64,000 nt of DNA from Sporosarcina globispora (lineage in GTDB: Bacteria; Bacillota; Bacilli; Bacillales; Cytobacillaceae). Below, one piece after another: positions 46,018 through 54,646 of the stretch. The stretch spans positions 1,629,187 through 1,693,186 of the forward strand of contig NZ_LGUF01000007.1 of NCBI RefSeq assembly GCF_001274725.1, given 5' to 3'. Each line of letters starts with the position of its first letter. The stretch's first letter is position 1. The notes under the pieces were generated by a model that searched no databases, was not told the origin of the DNA, and saw only the letters and a program-made list of their open reading frames with translations. The position numbers and the translations under genes were made by a program.

Positions 46018-46370
46018 TGTTATACTAATTGAAACTTTATATCAATATCACTTTATAGCGATAAAGGGTAAGTTCATATAGTTCAAATAAAGTCCTGAAC
46101 TGTTGGACTGTATCGTTAAGTGAAGGTAGAGGTGCGAACTTCATCAGTAAAAGCTTGGAGAAGAATGAGCTTCCATGAAAAGCTTTGAAAGGGTATGTTC
46201 GCCGAAGTGGAGATCATCTCATCATTTTCTCTGCTGGTTCTGCATTGAACAAATGCAGAATTGTCAGGACAATGCCGTCCTGGAGAGCTATCTCACTGTG
46301 TTTGCTCACTTTTATACTTTGGCTGCACAGCAATGGGATAGTAATATATTCCATTGCTTTTTTTATTGCC
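46018..46370 (+). ncRNA. Lysine riboswitch (L box) of lysC with terminator
   Basis: An extended -10 promoter (TG-T-TATACT, 46018-46026) precedes it. The conserved L-box segments are GAAGGTAGAGGTGCGAACTT (46122-46141), then CATCAGTAA, GCTTTGAAAGGG, and GTTCGCCGAAGTGG (46197-46210). The expression platform ends in AGCAATGG (46329-46336) pairing with CCATTGCT (46351-46358) and a T run. Lysine should favour termination before lysC. Frames crossing this region are not genes. Confidence 0.95.
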
Positions 46371-46503
46371 TAAAAGGGTATTTTAAGACTTGAATTGGGT
46401 TTAAAGCCATTGTCAAATACAGCAGAAGTGGACTGGTCATTCCTCGACTTACAAAGGACGGCAAATCATAAAAATTTTAAAATTTTAGAAAGAGGGGAAA
46501 GCT

Positions 46504-47733
46504 GTGGGAATCATTGTGCAGAAATTCGGGGGAACCTCCGTAGGAACTGTAGACAGAATTCAAAATGTTGCCAATCGAGTAATTGAAGAAAAGAATAGAG
46601 GAAATGATGTTGTTGTGGTTGTTTCGGCAATGGGCAAGACGACCGATCAGCTGGTTGGCATGGCAAAGGAAATTACTCCATCTCCTGATAAAAGGGAAAT
46701 GGATATGCTCCTTACTACAGGCGAACAGGTGACAATCTCTTTATTGGCAATGGCCTTAAATTCGAAAGGTCATCCTTCCGTTTCTTTTACAGGATGGCAG
46801 GCAGGCATCAAGACAGAGCCGGTCCATGGCAATGCAAGAATATTGGACATTGATACAGGGGCCATAAAGAGTGAATTGGATCGTGGGAAAATTGTTATTG
46901 TGGCAGGCTTCCAGGGAATGACTGAAGATGGCTCCATTACCACACTAGGACGTGGCGGATCCGATACAACTGCAGTTGCACTGGCTGCAGCACTTAAAGC
47001 TGATAAATGCGATATTTATACTGATGTAACAGGGGTGTTTACATCAGATCCCCGTTATATAAAGAATGCCAGAAAATTATATTCAGTTTCCTATGATGAA
47101 ATGCTTGAGCTGGCCAATTTGGGGGCTGGTGTTCTTCATCCAAGGGCAGTTGAATTTGCTAAAAACTATGGACTTCCGCTTGAAGTGCGTTCAAGCCTGG
47201 AGAAGGAAGCTGGAACATTAATTGAGGAGGAAGTAAAAATGGAACAAAACTTAGTCGTGCGCGGTGTGGCTTTTGAGGATGATATTACAAGGGTGACGAT
47301 TCTTGGTCTGCCTAATTCACTGACTGGATTGTCTACTATTTTCTCGGCTCTTGCCAAAAATCACATTAACGTTGATATCATTATCCAGAGCATGACAGAA
47401 GCCCAGACGACGAACCTTTCATTTTCAATAAAGAATGAAGATCTCACCGAGACAGTAAAAGTGCTGGAAAAGCACAGAGAACAATTAAATTATGACCGCA
47501 TCGAATGGGAATCCGGACTTGCAAAGGTTTCGATTGTCGGCTCAGGCATGATTTCCAATCCAGGTGTGGCTGCAGAAATGTTCGAAGTGCTTTCTGCTAA
47601 TGAAATTCAGGTGAAAATGGTAAGCACGTCAGAAATTAAAGTCTCTGCAGTTATTGAAAACAGCAAAATGATTGATGCCGTCGATGCTTTGCATAATTCA
47701 TTCAAGCTGTCTGTTTCTGCGGTTAAGGCTTAA
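46504..47733 (+). CDS. lysC: Lysine-responsive aspartokinase II
   Basis: Start GTG 46504 follows AGAGGGGAAA. The 409-residue protein has the kinase N-terminus IVQKFGGTSVGTVDRI, the LLTTGEQVT and GRGGSDTTAVALAAAL nucleotide/substrate motifs, and two ACT domains (about 265-330 and 345-405) for feedback control. It phosphorylates aspartate for lysine, diaminopimelate and dipicolinate synthesis. The L-box upstream matches B. subtilis lysC. An internal start yields the beta subunit. Confidence 0.96.
   Translation: MGIIVQKFGGTSVGTVDRIQNVANRVIEEKNRGNDVVVVVSAMGKTTDQLVGMAKEITPSPDKREMDMLLTTGEQVTISLLAMALNSKGHPSVSFTGWQAGIKTEPVHGNARILDIDTGAIKSELDRGKIVIVAGFQGMTEDGSITTLGRGGSDTTAVALAAALKADKCDIYTDVTGVFTSDPRYIKNARKLYSVSYDEMLELANLGAGVLHPRAVEFAKNYGLPLEVRSSLEKEAGTLIEEEVKMEQNLVVRGVAFEDDITRVTILGLPNSLTGLSTIFSALAKNHINVDIIIQSMTEAQTTNLSFSIKNEDLTETVKVLEKHREQLNYDRIEWESGLAKVSIVGSGMISNPGVAAEMFEVLSANEIQVKMVSTSEIKVSAVIENSKMIDAVDALHNSFKLSVSAVKA
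47239..47733 (+). CDS. lysC: Aspartokinase II beta subunit from internal in-frame start
   Basis: GAGGAGG at 47224-47230 is followed 8 bp later by ATG 47239, which is codon 246 of lysC, the same codon at which B. subtilis LysC beta starts. The 164-residue product is the two ACT domains alone and would assemble with the full-length alpha chain. The RBS and codon position are seen directly; translation is inferred from the B. subtilis case. Confidence 0.8.
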   Translation: MEQNLVVRGVAFEDDITRVTILGLPNSLTGLSTIFSALAKNHINVDIIIQSMTEAQTTNLSFSIKNEDLTETVKVLEKHREQLNYDRIEWESGLAKVSIVGSGMISNPGVAAEMFEVLSANEIQVKMVSTSEIKVSAVIENSKMIDAVDALHNSFKLSVSAVKA

Positions 47734-47744
47734 TTCCTGGAATA

Positions 47745-47785
47745 TCAAACAATAAGCTATCAAAATTGATAGCTTATTGTTTGTA
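47745..47785. terminator. Bidirectional terminator between lysC and yslB
   Basis: AAACAATAAGCTATCAA (47747-47763) pairs with TTGATAGCTTATTGTTT (47766-47782): a 17-bp perfect stem with a 2-nt apex between convergent genes. Confidence 0.88.
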
Positions 47786-47794
47786 CATATGATT

Positions 47795-48247
47795 TTACTC
47801 AGCAGGATCCTTTTTATCCCACTTCACCGTAATAAGGATTTTGTCAGTTTTTTTGCGGGGATGTTCGAATGCCTCACATATGACTTCTTTTTGAAGTTCA
47901 ATCTGCTGGGCTATAAAGCCGGCTTCAAGCTGAAAGTTGCAGTCATTGTTTTTTTTGCAGCGGTCAGCAATCAGAGGGCTTGATAATTCCATTTCAATTT
48001 CATGTTTAGATTCGTTTGAGATGGAAAGGTTTCCCCAGCCGGCATTTATAAAAAACTCGGCAATCTGGCTGGCTGTTTCCAGAGGATACATGCGTGCAAT
48101 CCTTTTGCCGGCCCAATATAAAATTTCCGGTGCTTCATTTCCCAAAAGGTCATGCAGCAGCACTTCCCGGATTAGTTCATAGCCAAATACCGGAACTGAC
48201 TGTATGTGATCTTCATTAGTGGATTTCGCAGATGCTAATTCGCTCAA
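47795..48247 (-). CDS. yslB: DUF2507 protein YslB
   Basis: A 150-residue soluble protein starting at TTG 48247 behind AGAGGGGAG. It has the DUF2507 pattern VPVFGYELIREVLLHDLLGNEAPEILYWAGKRIARMYP and CNFQLEAGFIAQQIELQKEVICEAFE. The fold resembles 4-vinyl reductase/V4R-type domains, but no cofactor is known. Opposite strand to lysC and sdhC, as in B. subtilis. Confidence 0.9.
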   Translation of the reverse strand: MSELASAKSTNEDHIQSVPVFGYELIREVLLHDLLGNEAPEILYWAGKRIARMYPLETASQIAEFFINAGWGNLSISNESKHEIEMELSSPLIADRCKKNNDCNFQLEAGFIAQQIELQKEVICEAFEHPRKKTDKILITVKWDKKDPAE

Positions 48248-48466
48248 TAGTCTCCCCTCTTTCTATTATTCTATTATATACAATATGCTGAGGGAGTTAA
48301 TATCAATTCGGGAAAAAATAGAACGATTTGCATAGAAATAATTACTATTTCAGTATACTTGAGTGCCACATTTAGGTCATATTGAACCGCAATTATTATA
48401 TGTTTTTTAGCCGATAATATTTTTTAAAAATTTTATTAATATGGAACATTTTATGTATCCGTTTTC

Positions 48467-48495
48467 TTGACGCTCTATTATCTTGGGAGTAAAAT
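48467..48495 (+). promoter_or_regulatory. SigA promoter of sdhCAB
   Basis: TTGACG (48467-48472), 17 bp, TAAAAT (48490-48495). Start near 48502, leaving a leader of about 94 nt. The remainder of the 348-base gap (48248-48466) is A/T-rich with no other feature I can support. Confidence 0.75.
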
Positions 48496-48538
48496 GGACA
48501 TGTCACATAATTGTAAGAAAATGAATAACATTTTCGAG

Positions 48539-48574
48539 ATGATGTCCTGAGCGGGGGCTCAGCATCATTTTTTT
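48539..48574 (+). terminator. Terminator-like hairpin in the sdhC leader
   Basis: ATGATG (48539-48544) pairs with CATCAT (48563-48568); CTGAGC (48547-48552) pairs with GCTCAG (48557-48562); a 2-nt bulge separates them on one side only. Six T follow (48569-48574). It ends about 10 bp before the sdhC RBS, so it lies in the transcript and could attenuate the operon. Confidence 0.6.
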
Positions 48575-48595
48575 AAAATCAGGGGGGGAAAGTTT

Positions 48596-49204
48596 ATGGC
48601 AGGTAATCGTGAGTTTTTTAATCGCAGACTGCATTCATTGCTTGGAGTAATACCAGTTGGATTGTTTTTGGTGCAGCACCTTGTAGTGAACCATTTTGCA
48701 ACAGGGGGAGAGGAATCTTTTAATAATGCAGCGCATTTTATGGAAAGTCTTCCATTCAGAATATTCCTTGAAACGTTTGTAATCTATTTACCTTTGCTGT
48801 TCCACGCAATCTATGGCCTTTATATTGCTTTTACTGCGAAAAATAACACAAGCAGATACTCGTACTTCCGCAACTGGATGTTTATGCTGCAGCGTATTTC
48901 AGGTGTCATTACGCTTGTTTTTGTTGCATGGCATGTTTGGGAAACACGTGTACAGGCTGCCTTTGGAGCAGAAGTTAACTTTCAGATGATGGAGAATATC
49001 CTAGCTAATCCATTTATGTTCTGGTTCTATATTATTGGAGTTATCTCTGCAATTTTCCACTTTGCGAATGGGCTATGGTCATTCCTTGTCAGCTGGGGAA
49101 TTACAGTATCCCCTCGTTCACAGGTTATTTCCACTTATGTAACGATCGGAATTTTTATCGCACTATCTATTGTTGGCGTTCGTGCGCTTACAGCATTTAT
49201 TTAA
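48596..49204 (+). CDS. sdhC: Succinate dehydrogenase cytochrome b558 subunit
   Basis: A 202-residue membrane protein with five transmembrane helices and the histidines that ligate two b haems, for example H28 in the VQHLVVNH segment and those in FHAIYG, VAWHVW and IFHFANG. This is the Bacillus type, in which a single SdhC anchors SdhAB and passes electrons to menaquinone. RBS AGGGGGGGAAAG. First gene of sdhCAB. Confidence 0.95.
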   Translation: MAGNREFFNRRLHSLLGVIPVGLFLVQHLVVNHFATGGEESFNNAAHFMESLPFRIFLETFVIYLPLLFHAIYGLYIAFTAKNNTSRYSYFRNWMFMLQRISGVITLVFVAWHVWETRVQAAFGAEVNFQMMENILANPFMFWFYIIGVISAIFHFANGLWSFLVSWGITVSPRSQVISTYVTIGIFIALSIVGVRALTAFI

Positions 49205-49266
49205 TAGACAATAAAAGACTGTTAGACTTCGGATTTATTAAGTGCCAATAATATTTCAACTTTGAG

Positions 49267-49312
49267 AGTGGTCTAGCTTTGAGCGCGATAGGCAGGCGCT
49301 CTGCGCTTTTCT
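49267..49312 (+). repeat. Short form of the dispersed hairpin repeat between sdhC and sdhA
   Basis: GTGGTCTAGCTTTGAGCGCG then GCAGGCGCTCTGCGCTTTTCT keep the head (GTCTAGCT) and tail (GCGCTTTTCT) but lack the middle. GAGCGC pairs with GCGCTC. It lies within the sdhCAB transcript. Confidence 0.6.
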
Positions 49313-49344
49313 AAGTTGTACTAGTAATTAGGGAGTGAGTCACA

Positions 49345-51105
49345 ATGGGAAAAGGAAAGGTAATAGTTGTCGGCGGCGGATTAGCCGGCTTAATGGCGAC
49401 AATAAAAGTTGCAGAATCTGGGACTCCGGTTGAATTATTTTCTTTAGTGCCGGTAAAACGTTCTCACTCTGTTTGTGCCCAGGGCGGTATTAACGGAGCG
49501 GTAAATACAAAAGGGGAAGGCGATTCTCCTTTGATTCATTTTGATGATACAATTTATGGCGGAGACTTCCTGGCAAACCAGCCGCCTGTAAAAGCCATGG
49601 CAGAGGCTGCACCTGGCATCATTCACTTATTTGATCGTATGGGTGTTATGTTTAACCGTACACCTGAAGGCCTGCTGGACTTCCGACGCTTTGGCGGAAC
49701 ACAGCATCACCGTACAGCATTTGCTGGTGCTACAACTGGGCAGCAGCTGCTTTATGCAATGGACGAGCAGGTACGACGCCATGAAGTTGCAGGTTTAGTG
49801 ACAAAGTACGAAGGCTGGGAATTCTTAGGAGTGGTAATCGATGATGATGGAGCTTGTAAGGGTGTGGTTGCCCAGAACCTGACTTCAATGGAAATTAAGT
49901 CATTTGCTGCAGATGCCGTTATTATGGCTTCCGGCGGACCTGGCATCATCTTCGGAAAATCCACTAATTCTGTTATCAACACGGGCTCAGCTGCCTCAAT
50001 CGTTTATCAGCAGGGAGCTTATTATGCAAATGGAGAATTTATTCAAATTCACCCAACCGCTATTCCGGGAGATGATAAGCTTCGCCTAATGAGTGAATCT
50101 GCCCGCGGTGAAGGCGGACGAGTTTGGACATACAAAGACGGAAAGCCATGGTACTTCCTTGAAGAGAAATATCCTGCCTATGGAAACCTGGTGCCTCGAG
50201 ATATTGCTACACGTGAAATTTTTGACGTGTGTGTTAACCAGAAGCTGGGCATTAATGGGGAGAACATGGTATACCTTGATCTTTCCCATAAAGATCCTAA
50301 AGAGCTTGATATTAAGCTTGGCGGAATCATTGAAATCTATGAGAAATTCCAGGGTGAAGATCCTCGTAAAGTGCCAATGAAAATCTTCCCTGCTGTCCAT
50401 TATTCAATGGGCGGACTATGGGTTGACTATGATCAGATGACAAACATTCCTGGCTTATTTGCTGCGGGTGAATGTGATTATTCACAGCACGGTGCAAACC
50501 GTTTGGGCGCTAACTCACTACTATCAGCAATTTACGGCGGTATGGTTGCAGGCCCGAATGCAGTCAAATATATCAGCGGCTTAGATAAGAGTGCAGAAGA
50601 CCTGCCATCATCATTATTTGACCGCTACGTAAAACAGGAAGAAGAAAAGTGGAATAATATCATGTCTCTAGATGGAACAGAGAATGCATATGTTCTTCAT
50701 AAAGAGCTTGGTGAGTGGATGACAGACAATGTAACGGTTGTCCGCCACAACGACAGACTATTGAAGACAGATGAAAAAATAGTTGAACTTATGGAGCGCT
50801 ATAATAACATCAATATCAATGACACAGCGAAGTGGAGCAACCAGGGTGCGAGCTTCACACGTCAATTGCAGAATATGCTTCAATTGGCACGTGTTATTAC
50901 AATTGGTGCCTATAACCGTAATGAAAGCCGCGGTGCACACTATAAGCCGGATTTCCCTGAACGTAATGATGAGGAATTCATGAAGACAACAATGGCGAAA
51001 TTTGTTGATGCAAATTCCGCTCCTGCATTCCATTATGAAGATATCGATGTAAGTTTAATTAAACCGCGTAAGCGTGACTATTCCAAAAAGAAAGGGGAGA
51101 ACTAA
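49345..51105 (+). CDS. sdhA: Succinate dehydrogenase flavoprotein subunit
   Basis: A 586-residue FAD protein. The N-terminal dinucleotide motif is VVGGGLAGLMATIKVAE, the covalent FAD histidine is in KRSHSVCAQGGINGAVN, the substrate-binding HPTAIPG, and HYSMGGLWVDYDQMTNIPGLFAAGE near the active-site arginine region (RLGANSLLSAIYGG). It oxidises succinate to fumarate in the TCA cycle. RBS TAGGGAGTGAG. 4 bp before sdhB. Confidence 0.97.
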   Translation: MGKGKVIVVGGGLAGLMATIKVAESGTPVELFSLVPVKRSHSVCAQGGINGAVNTKGEGDSPLIHFDDTIYGGDFLANQPPVKAMAEAAPGIIHLFDRMGVMFNRTPEGLLDFRRFGGTQHHRTAFAGATTGQQLLYAMDEQVRRHEVAGLVTKYEGWEFLGVVIDDDGACKGVVAQNLTSMEIKSFAADAVIMASGGPGIIFGKSTNSVINTGSAASIVYQQGAYYANGEFIQIHPTAIPGDDKLRLMSESARGEGGRVWTYKDGKPWYFLEEKYPAYGNLVPRDIATREIFDVCVNQKLGINGENMVYLDLSHKDPKELDIKLGGIIEIYEKFQGEDPRKVPMKIFPAVHYSMGGLWVDYDQMTNIPGLFAAGECDYSQHGANRLGANSLLSAIYGGMVAGPNAVKYISGLDKSAEDLPSSLFDRYVKQEEEKWNNIMSLDGTENAYVLHKELGEWMTDNVTVVRHNDRLLKTDEKIVELMERYNNININDTAKWSNQGASFTRQLQNMLQLARVITIGAYNRNESRGAHYKPDFPERNDEEFMKTTMAKFVDANSAPAFHYEDIDVSLIKPRKRDYSKKKGEN

Positions 51106-51108
51106 GCT

Positions 51109-51876
51109 ATGCAAGAAACAAAAGCTAAAACAGTCCGTTTTGTAATCAGCCGCCAGGATACACTTGATTCAGCCCCTTATCAGGAAGAGTTTGAAATTGA
51201 TTACCGTCCAAACATGAACGTTATTTCTGCCCTTATGGAAATCCGCAGAAATCCGGTGAATGTGAAAGGTGAAAATACTACTCCAATCGCATGGGATATG
51301 AATTGCCTAGAAGAAGTTTGCGGTGCATGTTCTATGGTTATCAATGGAAAGCCCCGTCAGTCATGTACGGCACTTGTGGATCAGCTGGAACAGCCAATCC
51401 GCCTTGAACCGATGCGCACTTTCCCTGTAGTCCGTGACTTACAGGTCGACAGAAGCCGTATGTTTGATTCCTTGAAAAAGGTTAAAGCATGGATTCCAAT
51501 CGATGGTACTTATGATTTGGGACCAGGTCCGCGTATGCCTGAGAGAAAGCGCCAATGGGCATATGAGCTGTCAAAATGCATGACATGCGGGGTTTGTCTG
51601 GAAGCATGCCCGAATGTAAACAGCAAATCTGACTTTATTGGACCGGCTCCTTTGTCGCAAGTTCGTTTGTTCAATGCTCACCCAACAGGTGAAATGAATA
51701 AAGCAGAACGCTTGGAGCAAATCATGGGTGATGGCGGACTTGCCAACTGCGGCAACTCCCAAAACTGCGTACAGTCTTGCCCTAAAGGCATTCCTTTAAC
51801 GACATCCATTGCGGCACTGAACCGTGATACAACATTCCAGTCTTTTAAAAACTTCTTTGGAAGCGATCAGATCTAA
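51109..51876 (+). CDS. sdhB: Succinate dehydrogenase iron-sulfur subunit
   Basis: A 255-residue protein with three FeS centres: [2Fe-2S] CLEEVCGACSMVING...C, [4Fe-4S] CMTCGVCLEACP and [3Fe-4S] CGNSQNCVQSCPKG. It carries electrons from SdhA to the SdhC haems. RBS AAAGGGGAG is at the end of sdhA. It closes the operon with a strong terminator. Confidence 0.97.
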   Translation: MQETKAKTVRFVISRQDTLDSAPYQEEFEIDYRPNMNVISALMEIRRNPVNVKGENTTPIAWDMNCLEEVCGACSMVINGKPRQSCTALVDQLEQPIRLEPMRTFPVVRDLQVDRSRMFDSLKKVKAWIPIDGTYDLGPGPRMPERKRQWAYELSKCMTCGVCLEACPNVNSKSDFIGPAPLSQVRLFNAHPTGEMNKAERLEQIMGDGGLANCGNSQNCVQSCPKGIPLTTSIAALNRDTTFQSFKNFFGSDQI

Positions 51877-51882
51877 ACATGA

Positions 51883-51918
51883 TAGAACCCCTCTTTCCTT
51901 TTGGAGAGGGGTTTTTGC
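51883..51918 (+). terminator. Intrinsic terminator after sdhCAB
   Basis: AACCCCTCT (51886-51894) pairs with AGAGGGGTT (51905-51913), followed by TTT. Confidence 0.9.
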
Positions 51919-51984
51919 ATTATTTTTTAAATATCTCATTGCAGCCCTAATACCCATGTCAATATGTCACAATCGACGAATGAT

Positions 51985-53549
51985 GCCTTCGGACTGATTC
52001 TTCCGGATTTCCGCTGACCCTGTCCGAATGAGGCCTGGATTCGGACTGATTCTTCCGGATTTCCGCTATTCCTGTCCGAATGAGACCCGGATTCGGACTG
52101 ATTCTTCCGGATTTCCGTTATTCCTGTCCGAATGAGGCCTGGATTCGGACTGATTCTTCCGGATGTCTGCTATTCCTGTCCAAATGAGACCCGGATTCGG
52201 ACTGATTCTTCCGGATGTCTGCTATTCCTGTCCAAATGAGACCCGGATTCGGACTGATTCTTCCGGATTTCCGCTATTCCTGTCCGAATGAGACCCGGAT
52301 TCGGACTGATTCTTCCGGATTTCCGCTGATCCTGTCCGAATGAGGCCTGGATTCGGACTGATTCTTCCGGATTTCTGCTATTCCTGTCCGAATGAGACCC
52401 GGATTCGGACTGATTCTTCCGGATTTCCGCTGATCCTGTCCGAATGAGGCCTGGATTCGGACTGATTCTTCCGGATTTCTGCTATTCCTGTCCGAATGAG
52501 ACCCGGATTCGGACTGATTCTTCCGGATTTCCGCTGATCCTGTCCGAATGAGGCCTGGATTCGGACTGATTCTTCCGGATGTCTGCTATTCCTGTCCAAA
52601 TGAGACCCGGATTCGGACTGATTCTTCCGGATTTCCGCTATTCCTGTCCGAATGAGGCCTGGATTCGGACTGATTCTTCCGACTGAGGCCTGGATTCGGA
52701 CTGATTCTTCCGGATGTCTGCTATTCCTGTCCAAATGAGACCCGGATTCGGACTGATTCTTCCGGATTTCCGCTATTCCTGTCCGAATGAGGCCTGGATT
52801 CGGACTGATTCTTCCGGATTTCCGCTATTCCTGTCCGAATGAGGCCTGGATTCGGACTGATTCTTCCGGATTTCCGCTATTCCTGTCCGAATGAGACCCG
52901 GATTCGGACTGATTCTTCCGGATTTCCGCTATTCCTGTCCGAATGAGGCCTGGATTCGGACTGATTCTTCCGGATTTCCGCTATTCCTGTCCGAATGAGA
53001 CCCGGATTCGGACTGATTCTTCCGGATTTCCGCTGATCCTGTCCGAATGAGGCCTGGATTCGGACTGATTCTTCCGGATTTCCGCTATTCCTGTCCGAAT
53101 GAGGCCTGGATTCGGACTGATTCTTCCGGATTTCCGCTATTCCTGTCCGAATGAGACCCGGATTCGGACTGATTCTTCCGGATTTCCGCTGATCCTGTCC
53201 GAATGAGGCCTGGATTCGGACTGATTCTTCCGGATTTCCGCTGACCCTGTCAGAATGAGGCCTGGATTCGGACTGATTCTTCCGGATTCCCGCTATTCCT
53301 GTCCGAATAAGGCCTGAATTCGGACTGATTCTTCCGGATTTCCGCTATTCCTGTCCGAATGAGACCCGGATTCGGACTGATTCTTCCGGATTTCCGCTGA
53401 TCCTGTCCGAATGAGGCCTGGATTCGGACTGATTCTTGCGGATGTCTGCTATTCCTGTCCAAATGAGACCCTGATTCGGGCTGATTCTTCCGGATTTCCG
53501 CTATTCCTGTCCGAATGAGGCCTGAATTCGGACTTTCTTCCGGATTTCC
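51985..53549. repeat. Tandem array of about 31 copies of a 52-bp repeat
   Basis: The unit starts GGATTCGGACTGATTCTTCC and ends ATTCCTGTCCGAATGAGGCC-T, with copies at 52037, 52089, 52141 and so on at exact 52-bp steps to 53524. One unit at 52661 is shortened to 31 bp. Each junction holds an inverted repeat GTCCGAAT-N9-ATTCGGAC. Variants are linked in haplotypes (GGCCT versus GACCC; TTTCCGC versus GTCTGC with CCAAAT; CTATTCC versus CTGATCC). A 104-bp higher-order pair recurs at 52297, 52401 and, with changes, 52505. It fills the gap between sdhB and ysmA. Minus-strand frames through it are artefacts. Units are contiguous without spacers, so it is not a CRISPR. Confidence 0.97.
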
Positions 53550-53592
53550 AAGCTGAAAGGGTTTTTTTGTTTTCAAATAATTCCAAAAACAC

Positions 53593-53626
53593 TATAATAT
53601 AATAAAACAGAGTGAATGCTCATTCA
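53593..53626 (+). promoter_or_regulatory. Candidate promoter and TetR-type operator of ysmA
   Basis: TATAAT (53593-53598) is followed by the palindrome TGAATG-CT-CATTCA (53613-53626). The arms are identical to those of the FadR operator at 39826, but the centre is 4 bp shorter. FadR or another TetR protein could bind it. Confidence 0.45.
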
Positions 53627-53648
53627 TAAATAGCCGGGAGGAATCAGC

Positions 53649-54113
53649 ATGAAAAAATTGAGCTATATTGACGATTTTAAAAAATGGGAAGAAGAATTCA
53701 TTTTCTTTCATCCAATAAAAGTCCGATTTTCTGAAACAGATATGTTTGGACATTTGAACAATACCGTTCCATTCACATATTATGAAGAAGCACGGATAGA
53801 ATTCTTCAAAAGCAAAGGCTTTATGCAGGACTGGGTTAAGCATGATAATGAAACCATACCAGTTGTAGCAGACCTCCAATGCGATTTTATCTGCCAGGTT
53901 TTCTTTGATGAGGAAATACAAATATATGTAAAAGCTGCTTCAATAGGAAATTCTTCGGTTGATCTTCATTATATGGGCAAGAAATCAGATGGTTCAGTTT
54001 GCTTCACCGGCAGGGGGACGATGGTGCAGATATCAAAGGTGACAGGCAAGGGTGTGCCATGGACCGAAGAAATGAAAGAAATGCTGAAAAGCGGGGTTAA
54101 AGTACGAGCCTAA
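53649..54113 (+). CDS. ysmA: Acyl-CoA thioesterase YsmA (4-HBT hot-dog family)
   Basis: A 154-residue hot-dog thioesterase. VRFSETDMFGHLNNTVPFTYYEEARIEF matches the 4-hydroxybenzoyl-CoA thioesterase motif, with the catalytic Asp (ETD) and GHLNN. It likely hydrolyses an acyl-CoA; the substrate is unknown. RBS GGGAGGAAT. It precedes gerE, as in B. subtilis, and carries a FadR-arm palindrome at its promoter, linking it tentatively to fatty-acid metabolism. Confidence 0.88.
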   Translation: MKKLSYIDDFKKWEEEFIFFHPIKVRFSETDMFGHLNNTVPFTYYEEARIEFFKSKGFMQDWVKHDNETIPVVADLQCDFICQVFFDEEIQIYVKAASIGNSSVDLHYMGKKSDGSVCFTGRGTMVQISKVTGKGVPWTEEMKEMLKSGVKVRA

Positions 54114-54166
54114 CGGCACAATGGCACATTTTTGAAAATAACTTTCTCCTTTCACTAAATATAGTC

Positions 54167-54194
54167 ACTTCGACTGTTTTGCTGACATATGATA
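54167..54194 (+). promoter_or_regulatory. SigK promoter of gerE
   Basis: CATATGATA (54186-54194) fits the SigK -10 CATANNNTA perfectly, with AC (54167-54168) 17 bp upstream as the -35. gerE is a late mother-cell SigK gene in B. subtilis. Confidence 0.7.
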
Positions 54195-54259
54195 TGGTGA
54201 CTAAATATATACCCATCCCACGGTTCATAGCTGGCGAAAGGCAAGGAGGGTTACAATAC

Positions 54260-54484
54260 TTGAAGGAGAATGAATATACTCACAAGCCGTTACTCACCAA
54301 ACGAGAAAGAGAAGTATTCGAATTGTTAGTACAAGATAAAACAACAAGGGAAATCGCTGGTGAATTGTTTATTAGTGAAAAAACGGTTCGGAACCACATT
54401 TCCAATGCCATGCAAAAGCTTGGTGTAAAGGGGCGATCACAAGCTGTTGTAGAGCTCCTTCGAATGGGAGAGCTAGAACTTTAA
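54260..54484 (+). CDS. gerE: Spore coat and germination regulator GerE
   Basis: Start TTG 54260 (MKENEYTHKPLLTKREREVFELL) is 9 bp after AAGGAGGG and gives 74 residues, exactly the B. subtilis GerE length. A longer frame from 54179 would read through the SigK promoter. It is a LuxR/FixJ-type helix-turn-helix protein without receiver domain: TTREIAGELFISEKTVRNHISNAMQKLGVKGRSQAVVELLRMGELEL. It acts last in the mother-cell cascade, activating and repressing coat genes. Confidence 0.96.
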   Translation: MKENEYTHKPLLTKREREVFELLVQDKTTREIAGELFISEKTVRNHISNAMQKLGVKGRSQAVVELLRMGELEL

Positions 54485-54487
54485 TTT

Positions 54488-54516
54488 AGACCGGCTATCC
54501 TTCTGGGATGCCGGTT
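54488..54516 (+). terminator. Hairpin after gerE
   Basis: ACCGGC (54490-54495) pairs with GCCGGT (54510-54515), continued by ATCC/GGGAT with one bulge. Only a weak T-rich stretch follows. Confidence 0.6.
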
Positions 54517-54646
54517 ATCACATTTTATTAGGGGATTTTTTCATTATTGGATTTATTTCTGTCTTGAAATTTATACTGAAAAAGGTGAAAATAAATGCAC
54601 AAGGTCAGAAAAAACATCGTAAAAGCTTAAATGGGAGTGTTTATGA

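Noticed and set aside
46016-46026. CcpN box at lysC
   Set aside because: CATGTTATACT matches 10 of 11 positions, but this follows from the extended -10 sequence, and lysC has no known CcpN control.
46175-46586. Short coding frames in the lysC leader
   Set aside because: They overlap conserved lysine-riboswitch segments and its terminator.
51985-53549. CRISPR array
   Set aside because: The 52-bp units are contiguous and almost identical over their whole length. There are no unique spacers, no direct-repeat/spacer alternation and no cas genes nearby.
52378-53576. Repetitive proteins encoded on the minus strand of the tandem array (frames 52378-52734 and 53250-53576)
   Set aside because: They are composed only of the 52-bp repeat read in rotating frames, lack an RBS, and end where a repeat variant introduces a stop.
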